Positions 43,589-51,795 of a stretch of 64,000 bases of DNA are shown here, one piece after another. Location of the stretch: assembly GCF_017654485.1 (NCBI RefSeq), contig NZ_CP061091.1, positions 2,858,501-2,922,500 on the forward strand, in the 5' to 3' direction. Below the pieces are notes generated by a model that searched no databases, was not told where the DNA came from, and saw only the letters and a program-made list of their open reading frames with translations. Each line of letters begins with the position of its first letter. Positions within the stretch are counted from its first letter, which is position 1. A program made the translations under genes and the position numbers. Origin of the DNA: Roseomonas marmotae. Its GTDB lineage: Bacteria > Pseudomonadota > Alphaproteobacteria > Acetobacterales > Acetobacteraceae.

Positions 43589-44486
43589 CGGGCGGTGCCC
43601 CATAATCGCCATAGGCGCCAAACCTGTCATTGGCGCTCATGGAGACGCGGTTGAGCACGAGCTGCAGCAGCGGGCAGGCATCGATCATGTCCAGGGCGGC
43701 CTCCACCTCATTGCGCTGGGTGCGCTCGGCATCAACCACCATCAGCACCTGCCCGGCGACCGAGGAAAGCGCATTGGCATCGCTGCTGGAAAGGCTGGGC
43801 GGTGTGTCCAGCACCAGCACATGATCGGGCAGCAGGCGCGCGATGCGGGCGATGGCATCGGCCATCAGATTGGCCGGCGGCACCTGCTGCGCCGCCACGA
43901 CGGCACGGCCGAAGGGAAGGAACATCAGGTTGCGGATGGCGGTCTGCACCAGCGGCAGGCCCACCTGCCCCTGAGGGCCCGCCACCAGCCCCCGCAGGCC
44001 GTCGGCATCCCCGACCTTCAAGGCCTCGGTGATGGAGCCGCGCTTGCCGTCGGTATCGATCAGCACGACCTTGCGCGTACCGTTGGCGGCCATGCATGCG
44101 GCGAGGTTCAGGGCCATGAAGGTCTTGCCCTCGCCCGGACGCGCACTGGTCACCAGCACGATGCGGTTGCGCGCGCTGCCATCCTCGGCCGCGCGCAGCA
44201 CCTGCTGCTGCACGACGGAGACTTCCTCCACCACCCGGTTGCGCTGGCGGCCCGGCGGCGCCGGCACCAGCCCCGCTGCGATCATGAGATCGAGCGAGAT
44301 GACGGGCTTGACGAGCCCCGGCGTCGCGGCCGGTGCAGGTGCCGGGCCCGCCGGAGGCAGCCCCGTAGCGGAGGCAGCCTCGGCCTGGCCGGCCGGCGGC
44401 GCGGAAAGGACATGGCTCTGGGAATCGCCCATCGCCTCGACAGCGCGCTCGACGAGATGCGCGCGCCCTCTGAAGGGCATGTTCAT
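43578..44486 (-). CDS. Exopolysaccharide tyrosine autokinase of the XrtA system
   Basis: The 302-residue protein is a cytoplasmic BY-kinase: Walker A in SARPGEGKTFMALNLA, Walker A' in VVLIDTDGKRG and Walker B in HVLVLDTPPSL. The first 100 residues are an Ala/Pro-rich linker. BY-kinases end in a cluster of tyrosines that they phosphorylate; here the tail has only two, in AYGDYGAPP. With the separate membrane protein at 44483-46009 it forms the split Wzc unit that controls chain length and export. It overlaps that gene by 4 bases. Confidence 0.9.
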   Translation of the reverse strand: MNMPFRGRAHLVERAVEAMGDSQSHVLSAPPAGQAEAASATGLPPAGPAPAPAATPGLVKPVISLDLMIAAGLVPAPPGRQRNRVVEEVSVVQQQVLRAAEDGSARNRIVLVTSARPGEGKTFMALNLAACMAANGTRKVVLIDTDGKRGSITEALKVGDADGLRGLVAGPQGQVGLPLVQTAIRNLMFLPFGRAVVAAQQVPPANLMADAIARIARLLPDHVLVLDTPPSLSSSDANALSSVAGQVLMVVDAERTQRNEVEAALDMIDACPLLQLVLNRVSMSANDRFGAYGDYGAPPDAN

Positions 44487-46009
44487 GCCAGCATCCTCAC
44501 GATCATACCGGGCACCCCGGCCAGAACAGCTCCAAAGACGGCCAGCAGTGCGACGACGCCAAAGGCGAAGCCCACGGCTGCGCCAGTATGGCGCCGCGGT
44601 GCGGTCGCGGAGACGCCGCCCAGGACCGGCAGCCCGAGCTTGCGGAGGTCGTGCACGGTGTAGAAGCCCTGGTCGAGTTGCACGAAGGCCAGTGCCGTCA
44701 GGACCGCGGTACCCAGCCCGGCCACCAGCACGCCACAGAGCAGCAGCATGCGGTTAGGGGAGGTTGGCAGCACCGGCAGGGTCGGCGGGTCCACGACCTC
44801 CAGCCGCACCCGGTCCGAGTTCGTACGGGCCGCGCCGGCGATCTGGATGGACTCACGGCGGGCCAGCAGTTCCTCGTAGTTCTTCCGCAGCACGTTATAG
44901 TCGCGGTCGAGGTTCAGGAACTGCGCGTGCACCTCAGGCGCGCCACGGGCGATTTCATCCAGGCGCTCCACCTCGGCGCGGCCATCCACCTCCTGCCGCT
45001 GCAGGGAGGAGATCTGCGCCTCCGCCTCCACGAGCCGGACTTTCAGCTCCTCATAAAGCGGATTCGAGCGGGGCTCGGAGGAGGACCCGGCGGAGCGTGT
45101 GGTCGTGCTGCCCCTGCTGCCCTCGGCCCGCGCTGCCTCGACGGCACGGCGGGCAGCGATGACGTCGGGATGCTGCTCGGTAAAGCGCAGCCGCAGCTCG
45201 CGCAGCTCGCGCTCCGCATCGGCCAGGCGGCTGTTGCCACCGCCACCGCCGCCACCACCACCACGGGATTCCGAGGCCAGGCGCTGCGGCACGGATGCCA
45301 GCTGCTTCTCAATCAGCCCTTTCCGGGCGATCGCGTCCGTCAACTCGCCCTGCACCTGCTTCAGCTGGCTACGGGCGGCCTCCAGCCGGGACACGCCACC
45401 CAGCGCATCGTTCGGCAGGATGTCGATGTAGCGGGCCTGGAACTCGGCACGACGGCGCTCGGCCTGCCGCAACTGCACCTCGTAGGAGGAGAGCTGCTGC
45501 TGCACGAAGGCGCGGGCGCCTTCCATCTGCTGCCGATCCGTGCTGGTCGCGGCTTCCATGAAGAGATTCAGCGCGGTCTGCACCACCTCACGCGCCACCC
45601 GCGGATCGCGGTCGCGGTACTCGATGGTGAAAAGGTTGCGGGTCTGCGGGACGATGCGGATGTCGCGCGTCAGCTGCTGCACGATCGCATCCCGGTCCGC
45701 AGGGGACTTCACCCGCTTGTCCAGTTCGGTACGAAGAATGACTTTTTCAAGGTTCGGCCGGCTGAGCAGGGTCCTTTGCAGGATCTCCACCTGCGCGGCC
45801 GGAGAGCTGTCAACGGCAATGCCGCGCAGCAGCGAACCCAGGATGGCATCCGCATCCGCGTAGATGCGGGCGCTGGACTGGAACTGATTGGGGATGGCGT
45901 ACACCCCTGCCCAGCCAACGAGGCACACCAACCATCCTACCAGGAGTGCCCTCCAGCGATATCGCCAGGCAACCGTCGCCTGGCGCTTAACGGTCGCAAG
46001 AATATGCAT
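44483..46009 (-). CDS. Exopolysaccharide chain-length determinant (Wzz/Wzc membrane part)
   Basis: The 508-residue inner-membrane protein has one membrane segment near 22-40 (LLVGWLVCLVGWAGVYAI), a Wzz domain (NQFQSSARIYADADAILG) and long periplasmic coiled coils (about 155-400; RQAERRRAEFQARY, LRELRLRFTEQHPDVIAA). A glycine-rich patch GGGGGGGGG at about 255-263 interrupts the coil. A second membrane segment near 430-450 leads to the cytoplasmic end. It sets polymer length and activates the partner tyrosine kinase. It starts 3 bases after the export lipoprotein gene. Confidence 0.92.
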   Translation of the reverse strand: MHILATVKRQATVAWRYRWRALLVGWLVCLVGWAGVYAIPNQFQSSARIYADADAILGSLLRGIAVDSSPAAQVEILQRTLLSRPNLEKVILRTELDKRVKSPADRDAIVQQLTRDIRIVPQTRNLFTIEYRDRDPRVAREVVQTALNLFMEAATSTDRQQMEGARAFVQQQLSSYEVQLRQAERRRAEFQARYIDILPNDALGGVSRLEAARSQLKQVQGELTDAIARKGLIEKQLASVPQRLASESRGGGGGGGGGNSRLADAERELRELRLRFTEQHPDVIAARRAVEAARAEGSRGSTTTRSAGSSSEPRSNPLYEELKVRLVEAEAQISSLQRQEVDGRAEVERLDEIARGAPEVHAQFLNLDRDYNVLRKNYEELLARRESIQIAGAARTNSDRVRLEVVDPPTLPVLPTSPNRMLLLCGVLVAGLGTAVLTALAFVQLDQGFYTVHDLRKLGLPVLGGVSATAPRRHTGAAVGFAFGVVALLAVFGAVLAGVPGMIVRMLA

Positions 46010-46012
46010 GAT

Positions 46013-46639
46013 TCAGAACCAACCTTGCGGGATCACCAGTGTGTCGCCAGGACGCATCGGCAGATCCTGGCTGATGTCGCCGTCCCGAAGCAGATCAGAG
46101 AGCCGCACGGGAATGCTCTGGGCGCGGCCGTCCGGGCCCCGGCGGATGATCTCGGCACGGTTGCCGGCGGCATAACGGGTCAGGCCCTTGGCGCTGATCA
46201 TAACGTCCAGCACCGTCTGCCCTTCCTTATAGGGCATGCCCATGGGCTGCGTCGCCTCGCCGATCACGCGGATCTGCTGGTTGGGCGCACCCTCGAAGGA
46301 CCGGACCATGACGGTCACGTTCGGGTCCTGCACATATTCCTTCAGCCGCCCTTCGATCTGTCGGGCAAGGCCGGAAGGGGTCTGGCCGGCGGCGGTGATG
46401 TCCGGCACCAACGGCAGGGAAATACGGCCATCGGGCCGGATGGGCAGCTCGGCGCTCAGTTCAGGAGCGCGATACACGAAGACATTCAGCACGTCCCCGG
46501 GCCCGAGCACGTACTCGGAAGCCTCAACGGTGGTGCCTGCCGCCAGTTCGGGCTGCTGCGCCGGAGCCGCGCAGCCAGCCATTCCGGCGGCACAAACCAG
46601 CCAAAATGATGCAGTTATGAAACGAGAGGTCGTTCGCAT
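46013..46639 (-). CDS. Polysaccharide export lipoprotein (Wza-like)
   Basis: The 208-residue precursor is a lipoprotein with the lipobox GMAGC near residue 22. The polysaccharide export domain follows (LGPGDVLNVFVYRAPELS, then ISLPLVPDITAAGQTPSGLA) and a SLBB-like segment (IRVIGEATQPMGMPYKEG). It is shorter than Wza (about 380 residues), as is common in XrtA loci where a separate barrel protein exists. It is the first gene of the leftward operon of nine genes. Confidence 0.93.
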   Translation of the reverse strand: MRTTSRFITASFWLVCAAGMAGCAAPAQQPELAAGTTVEASEYVLGPGDVLNVFVYRAPELSAELPIRPDGRISLPLVPDITAAGQTPSGLARQIEGRLKEYVQDPNVTVMVRSFEGAPNQQIRVIGEATQPMGMPYKEGQTVLDVMISAKGLTRYAAGNRAEIIRRGPDGRAQSIPVRLSDLLRDGDISQDLPMRPGDTLVIPQGWF

Positions 46640-46978
46640 GGCCCTGCTTCGCCCTTTAATGCGGTCATAGATGGCCGCCGCGACCCGCGGCCGGCCCCGT
46701 CCGTCGTCGCGGCATACGTTAACAGAACAGACGCCGGCCGCAATCCAGAATTTACACCTCGGCTAAAAGAATCTGTTCAGAAAATTGACGCTCGATATGC
46801 AAGGTTACTATGAATTTTCGTAAGGAACTTGAGTAAGCAGAAATTTTTTTCTTCCCGTTATCGATAATTTACCTTCTATGAAAATTCTTTGTATTTTCTG
46901 GTCTCTATCCGAACTTGTTAAAAAGATGCTAACGAGGCGCCATCGAAGCCTATGGGCTCCCCCTCCGCGAGGTCCCCG
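46640..46978. other. AT-rich divergent promoter region of the two exopolysaccharide operons
   Basis: These 339 bases separate the leftward export operon from the rightward sugar transferase-prs operon. About 46740-46930 is strongly AT-rich with T- and A-runs. I found no GG-N10-GC sigma-54 match of good quality on either strand, unlike the PEP-CTERM genes. A housekeeping-type promoter candidate lies at 46785-46814. Confidence 0.6.
46785..46814 (+). promoter_or_regulatory. Candidate sigma-70 promoter of the sugar transferase-prs operon
   Basis: TTGACG at 46785-46790 and TATGAA at 46809-46814 are separated by 18 bases and point toward the gene at 46979. It would leave a leader of about 155 bases. 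The call rests on consensus match only. Confidence 0.35.
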
Positions 46979-48328
46979 ATGACGAGCATGTTCGGCCATA
47001 ACATCCGCTCTGAGCTGGTCCTCCTCTATCTATTTGAGGGCCTAGCTGTTTTCTTCGCTGTCTATGTATTGATGGCGGCCGGTATTCCACCGGGTTACCC
47101 GGTGGACCATGGCCGCGTCACGCTCATTGCTGCAATGCTGGCCGTGTGTTCAGGCCTGGTCTGCGGCGCCAGCGGCCTTTACCAGCCTCAGTCTTTGTCA
47201 CGCGGCCGCCGGCTCTTCGTCGGCGCTGCTCTGGCTGGCATGCTCCTTCTGCTTACCATCTGGCTCTGCCTGCTGCTGCTGGCGCCGGAGGGTCTCCGCG
47301 CCTCGTCTCCCGGCATCCTGCTGGAGGTGCTGCTGGGATGTATCGGCGCCGTGCTGCTGACGCGTGTTGCCTTTGTACTTCTGCTGCGCGGCGGATTCAT
47401 GCGCCGGCGGGTGCTCGTGCTGCCCTCCGCCAGCAAGGATATCTCTGACACATCCTCTTCCTCCGGTAGCTGGGAGGATGTCTTCGAGGTTTCCAACCTT
47501 CCCGCCGGCGCGGATGTGCTGTCGATGCTGCGGCGGCCGGAGAGCCTGCGGGCACAGCGTGTCTGGGCCGTCGTCGCCCCCAGCGACACCCTGGACGCCG
47601 CCGCCCGCCGGGCCTGCGAGGCCGCAGGGGTGCGCGTGCTGAACGAATCCGAGTTCCACGAATGCCGCCACAACCGCGTCGTCTGCGAGCGCCTGGCGCC
47701 CGACTGGCTGAGCACGGTGCGTGGGCTGCATGAGGGGCGCGTGCAGGCCGCGCTGCGGCGTGCCTTCGACATCGCCGTCAGCCTGACCCTTCTTGTGCTG
47801 ACGCTGCCGGTGATGGCGGTCACAGCGCTTGCCATCAAGCTCGACAGCCCCGGCCCGATCTTCTACCGGCAGGAGCGCGTCGGCCTGAACGGGCGTGTCT
47901 TCACCCTCACCAAGTTCCGCAGCATGATCGTGGATGCCGAAGCCGGTGGCGTTGCCCGCTGGGCCCAGCGGCAGGATTCGCGGGTGACGCGGGTCGGCCG
48001 GCTGATCCGCCTGACGCGCATCGACGAGCTGCCGCAGATCCTCAACGTGCTGCGCGGCGACATGGCCATCGTGGGCCCGCGCCCGGAGCGCCCCTCCTTC
48101 GTGGAGGAGCTGGGCCGCATCATCCCGCATTATCATGACCGCGCCTGCGTCAAGCCTGGCATCACGGGCTGGGCACAGGTGAACTACCCCTACGGCGCCT
48201 CGGTCGAAGATGCGCGGATGAAGCTGGCCTACGACCTTTATTATGTCCGCCGCCGCAGCCTTCTCCTGGATCTGCTGATCCTGGTCGCCACGGTGCGCGT
48301 CGTCCTTCTCCAGGAAGGCGCGCGATGA
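46979..48328 (+). CDS. Priming sugar transferase of the XrtA system (TIGR03013-type)
   Basis: The 449-residue protein has four or five N-terminal membrane segments and a CoA-binding-like central region. The C-terminal bacterial sugar-transferase domain (about 255-445) shows KLDSPGPIFYRQERVGLNG, then KFRSM and RGDMAIVGPRPERP. It attaches the first sugar phosphate to undecaprenyl phosphate and so starts repeat-unit synthesis. I prefer the ATG at 46979 because GAGG lies 6 bases before it; the in-frame ATG at 46952 has its nearest GAGG 14 bases away. Its stop overlaps prsK by 4 bases. Confidence 0.92.
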   Translation: MTSMFGHNIRSELVLLYLFEGLAVFFAVYVLMAAGIPPGYPVDHGRVTLIAAMLAVCSGLVCGASGLYQPQSLSRGRRLFVGAALAGMLLLLTIWLCLLLLAPEGLRASSPGILLEVLLGCIGAVLLTRVAFVLLLRGGFMRRRVLVLPSASKDISDTSSSSGSWEDVFEVSNLPAGADVLSMLRRPESLRAQRVWAVVAPSDTLDAAARRACEAAGVRVLNESEFHECRHNRVVCERLAPDWLSTVRGLHEGRVQAALRRAFDIAVSLTLLVLTLPVMAVTALAIKLDSPGPIFYRQERVGLNGRVFTLTKFRSMIVDAEAGGVARWAQRQDSRVTRVGRLIRLTRIDELPQILNVLRGDMAIVGPRPERPSFVEELGRIIPHYHDRACVKPGITGWAQVNYPYGASVEDARMKLAYDLYYVRRRSLLLDLLILVATVRVVLLQEGAR

Positions 48329-50376
48329 CAGCCGCCGCATCCTCCGTTCTCTATGCTGGCTGCGCTGCGGCCTGCTTGGCCTGGGGGCTGCTGGTTCTTG
48401 GCAGCGGGCGTGGCCGCCACGCCCTGCTGCCGGCGATAACCTGCCTGGGCGCCGCTGCCTGGGCCGCTGCGGTGGCGCTGGCCCCGGCCACACCTTTCGC
48501 CGGCCTGGCCGGGGCGCTGGAGATCCTGCGCGCCGCTCTCTGGTTCGCGATGCTGCTCTCCGCCGGGCGCTTCATCGGCGGCCTGCGGGCGCGGCCGCTG
48601 CTGCGCCGCTTCGCCCTGGCAGGCGCCGTCACGGCGCTGCTCGCCTGGGCCACGCTGGTGCCGGAAGTGGCGGAAGCCCTGACCTGGCCGGCTCTTGGCT
48701 CGCCCGTAGTGCTCACGCGGCTGGCGCTGGTGTTGCTGGTCGTGCTTCTGGCCGAGAATCTCTACCGTAATGCCGACGATTCCACGCGCTGGCATGTGGT
48801 CCTGCCCTGCATCGCGCTGGGTGGCCTCGCGGCCTTCGACGTGCTGCTCTATGCCCAGGCCGCGCTGTCGCGCAGCCTCTCCCCCACGCTGGCGGATGGG
48901 CGCGCGGTGCTCACCGCCTTGGCGGCGCCGCTGCTGGCACTGGGCGCGATGCGGGACCGGCGCTGGCGCCGCAACCCGCCGGTGTCACGCGATGTCGTCT
49001 TCCACGGCGCGACGCTGCTGGTCGCCGGCAGCTTCCTGCTGGCCGTCGGTGCGGTGGGCGAGGCACTGCGCCACCTGGACGCCGATTGGGCGCAGGCGAT
49101 GGAGCTGGGGATCTGGGCCGCCACCGCCATGGCGCTGGCCGTCGGCAGCACCGCGCGGTCCGTGCGCTCCCGTCTGCGCCGCTATGTGGTCGATCACTTC
49201 TTCCCTGCCCGCTACGACTATCGGCAGGAATGGCTGCGCTGCGTGAACACCCTCTCGGCGCCCGGTATGGCCGCCCCCCTGCGCGCCATCCGTGCCATCG
49301 CCGACCCCGCCGACAGCCCCGCCGGCATGCTGTTGCTGCGTGAGCCGGGCGAGCCCGGCCTGAACTGGGCCGGTTCCTGGAATCTTCCCGCCGAGACCTG
49401 CGGCCTCGCCGAGGACCATCCGCTGATTGCACAGATGCGCGAGGGCAACTGGATCGTTCCGCTGACGCCGGAGGATGTGCCGGAGCTGCGGGCGTTCTGC
49501 GGCCCGCTCTGGCTGGCGGTGCCGCTGGCGCATCACCGCGAAGGCCTGATGGGCGTCGTGCTGCTGGCCCCGCCCCGCGCGGCCCTGCCACTGGACGGCG
49601 AGGTCTTCGACCTGTTGCGTAGCCTGGGGCGGGAGGTTGCCATGTTCCTGGCCGAGCGGCGCAATGCCGAGCGGCTGAGCGAACAGCAGCACCTGCAGGA
49701 CCATGCACAGCGCTTCGCCTTCATGGCCCATGACGTGAAGAACGTGGCCAGCCAGCTCACCCTGCTTCTGGCCAATGCCGATGAAAACATCCAGGATCCG
49801 GAGTTCCAGCGCGACATGCTTCTTACTGTTCGTGCCTCTGCGGCACGGATCAATACTCTCATCGCCCGTCTGCGGCAGCCGGAGGTCTCGGCCTCCGGCA
49901 CCGTGGAGGGGGTCGAGCCGCTGACCCGTCTGCGTGTCCTGGCGGCGCAACAGGCGCATCCCCTTCAAATCGAGGATGATGGCCGGCAGCCGCAGCGTGT
50001 GGCCATCCCGCCGGAATCCTTCGATGCGGCGGTGACGCATCTGCTGAACAATGCCGCCGAAGCTTCCGCCCCTACCGAGCCCGTGCGCGTGCGCGTCTGG
50101 AATGGGGAGAGGCGGGTGGCGGTGGAAATCATCGACCGCGGCAGCGGCATGACGCCGGAATTCATTCGCGACGGGCTGTTCCGCCCGCTGGCGACCATGA
50201 AGCCCGGCGGCAGCGGCATCGGCGCCTGGCAGGCGCGGGAGTTGCTGCGGCGGGCCGGCGGAGATCTGTCGGTGTCGAGTTGTCCGGGCCTCGGCACCAC
50301 CATGCGCCTGACACTGCCCGTTCTGGATAACTCTGCCGCGACTGGCAAAACTGAAATGGAGGCGGCACTACCATGA
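48325..50376 (+). CDS. prsK: XrtA-system sensor histidine kinase PrsK
   Basis: The 683-residue protein has about nine to ten N-terminal membrane segments (to about residue 280), a GAF-like domain (about 300-440) and a histidine kinase core. The phosphoacceptor is H469 in FMAHDVKNVASQL. The ATPase domain shows THLLNNAAEAS, DRGSGM and GSGIGAWQAREL. PrsK is the kinase partner of PrsR in XrtA loci. It probably senses a membrane or envelope state. It overlaps the gene before and the prsR gene after by 4 bases each. Confidence 0.95.
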   Translation: MTAAASSVLYAGCAAACLAWGLLVLGSGRGRHALLPAITCLGAAAWAAAVALAPATPFAGLAGALEILRAALWFAMLLSAGRFIGGLRARPLLRRFALAGAVTALLAWATLVPEVAEALTWPALGSPVVLTRLALVLLVVLLAENLYRNADDSTRWHVVLPCIALGGLAAFDVLLYAQAALSRSLSPTLADGRAVLTALAAPLLALGAMRDRRWRRNPPVSRDVVFHGATLLVAGSFLLAVGAVGEALRHLDADWAQAMELGIWAATAMALAVGSTARSVRSRLRRYVVDHFFPARYDYRQEWLRCVNTLSAPGMAAPLRAIRAIADPADSPAGMLLLREPGEPGLNWAGSWNLPAETCGLAEDHPLIAQMREGNWIVPLTPEDVPELRAFCGPLWLAVPLAHHREGLMGVVLLAPPRAALPLDGEVFDLLRSLGREVAMFLAERRNAERLSEQQHLQDHAQRFAFMAHDVKNVASQLTLLLANADENIQDPEFQRDMLLTVRASAARINTLIARLRQPEVSASGTVEGVEPLTRLRVLAAQQAHPLQIEDDGRQPQRVAIPPESFDAAVTHLLNNAAEASAPTEPVRVRVWNGERRVAVEIIDRGSGMTPEFIRDGLFRPLATMKPGGSGIGAWQARELLRRAGGDLSVSSCPGLGTTMRLTLPVLDNSAATGKTEMEAALP

Positions 50377-51782
50377 GTCGTCCGAAGCTGTTGATTATCG
50401 AGGACGACACGGCCCTGAGCGCCCAGTATCGCTGGGCCTTCCCGAACTGCCGTGTATTGTTGGCCGGCGACCGCCGCCAGGCCGAAGTGACTGCGCGTGC
50501 CGAGCAGCCGACCGCTGCGCTGCTGGATCTCGGCCTTCCGCCGGATGCTGAAGGTGTCAGTGAAGGATTCGCTACGCTGGCCATGCTCAGCCGGCTGTGC
50601 CCGGGCATGCCCATCATCGTCGCCAGTGGCCAGGGGCAGCGGGAGCATACGCTGCGCGCCATCGCGCTCGGCGCCTATGATTTCTGCGAGAAGCCGGTGG
50701 ATCTGGCCGTGCTGCGGACCATCGTCGACCGCGCCCTGCGCCTGAGGGCCCTGGAGGAGGAAAATCTTCGCCTCGCCTCCATGCCTCGCCCCAGCCCGAT
50801 CCGTGACATCGTCACGGCCGATGAGGGGATGCTGCGGATCTGCCACACCATCGAGCGGCTGAGCCAGGTCTCCGTGCCTGTCCTGCTGCTTGGCGAGAGC
50901 GGCACGGGCAAGGAGGCGCTGGCGCGCGCGCTGCACGACATGGGCCCGCGCGCGCGCAAGCCCTTCGTCGCCATCAACTGCGCCGCCATCCCCGAGCCGC
51001 TGCTGGAGAGCGAACTCTTCGGGCATGAGCGCGGCGCCTTCACCGGGGCGGTGAAGTCGGTGGCCGGGCGCATCGAAGCCGCCAATGGCGGCACGCTCTT
51101 CCTGGACGAGGTGGGCGACCTGCCCCCTGCCCTGCAGGCCAAGCTGCTGCGCTTCCTGCAGGACCAGGTGATCGAGCGTGTCGGCGGCCGCACGCCCATC
51201 CGCGTCGATGTGCGCGTCGTCTCCGCCACCAACCAGCCGCTGGAGGAGCAGGCGGAGAATGGCCGCTTCCGCGCCGACCTGCTCTACCGGCTGAATTCGC
51301 TGACCATCCGCATCCCGCCGCTGCGCGAGCGTGGCGAGGATTCGCTCCTGCTCGCCCGCTGGTTCCTGGCGCGTTACACGCGGGAATTCGGCCGGCGCCT
51401 GCGCGGGCTGGATGCCTCGGCCGCGGAGGCCGTCGCCGCCCATCGCTGGCCGGGCAATGTGCGGGAGTTGGGCAACCGCGTCCGCCGCGCGGCGCTGATG
51501 GCGGAAGGCCAGACCGTCACCGCGGCAGACCTGGAGCTCTCGCCCCCGGCCACGCAGTCCGATACCGACCTGGACCTCCGCGCGGCACGGTTGCGGGCGG
51601 AGCGCGCGACGATCGAGCGCGCGCTGGCCCGCAGCAATGGCAGCCTCGCCGCGGCGGCGCGGCTACTGGGTGTCAGCCGCCCGACAATCTATGGCCTGCT
51701 GGAGACGCATCGGCTTTCCCCCAGCCATGCGACCTCTGAACCCGATAACTCGAACGCCGGTTCCGACGGCGAAAGCCCTTAG
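50373..51782 (+). CDS. prsR: Sigma-54-dependent response regulator PrsR
   Basis: The 469-residue protein has a receiver domain with phosphoacceptor D52 in ALLDLGLPPDAEG. The AAA+ sigma-54 activator domain has Walker A GESGTGKEALAR and the sigma-54 contact loop ERGAFTGAVKS, and Walker B GGTLFLDEVGDLP. The C-terminal Fis-type helix-turn-helix is SLAAAARLLGVSRPTIYGLL. PrsR activates PEP-CTERM and exopolysaccharide genes with RpoN in characterised XrtA systems. The sigma-54 promoters of the two PEP-CTERM genes in this window fit that role. Confidence 0.96.
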   Translation: MSRPKLLIIEDDTALSAQYRWAFPNCRVLLAGDRRQAEVTARAEQPTAALLDLGLPPDAEGVSEGFATLAMLSRLCPGMPIIVASGQGQREHTLRAIALGAYDFCEKPVDLAVLRTIVDRALRLRALEEENLRLASMPRPSPIRDIVTADEGMLRICHTIERLSQVSVPVLLLGESGTGKEALARALHDMGPRARKPFVAINCAAIPEPLLESELFGHERGAFTGAVKSVAGRIEAANGGTLFLDEVGDLPPALQAKLLRFLQDQVIERVGGRTPIRVDVRVVSATNQPLEEQAENGRFRADLLYRLNSLTIRIPPLRERGEDSLLLARWFLARYTREFGRRLRGLDASAAEAVAAHRWPGNVRELGNRVRRAALMAEGQTVTAADLELSPPATQSDTDLDLRAARLRAERATIERALARSNGSLAAAARLLGVSRPTIYGLLETHRLSPSHATSEPDNSNAGSDGESP

Positions 51783-51795
51783 CAGGATCACCGCC

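Noticed and set aside
41186..46609. Two long plus-strand frames (822 and 673 codons) opposite the export genes
   Set aside because: Both are shadows of well-recognised reverse-strand genes.
46640..46978. Sigma-54 site or GTAA-N6-CCGACA motif in the divergent export/prs promoter region
   Set aside because: The nearest matches (a GTAAGGAAC half-motif at 46820 and poor GG-N10-GC hits) lack the second half or consensus bases.
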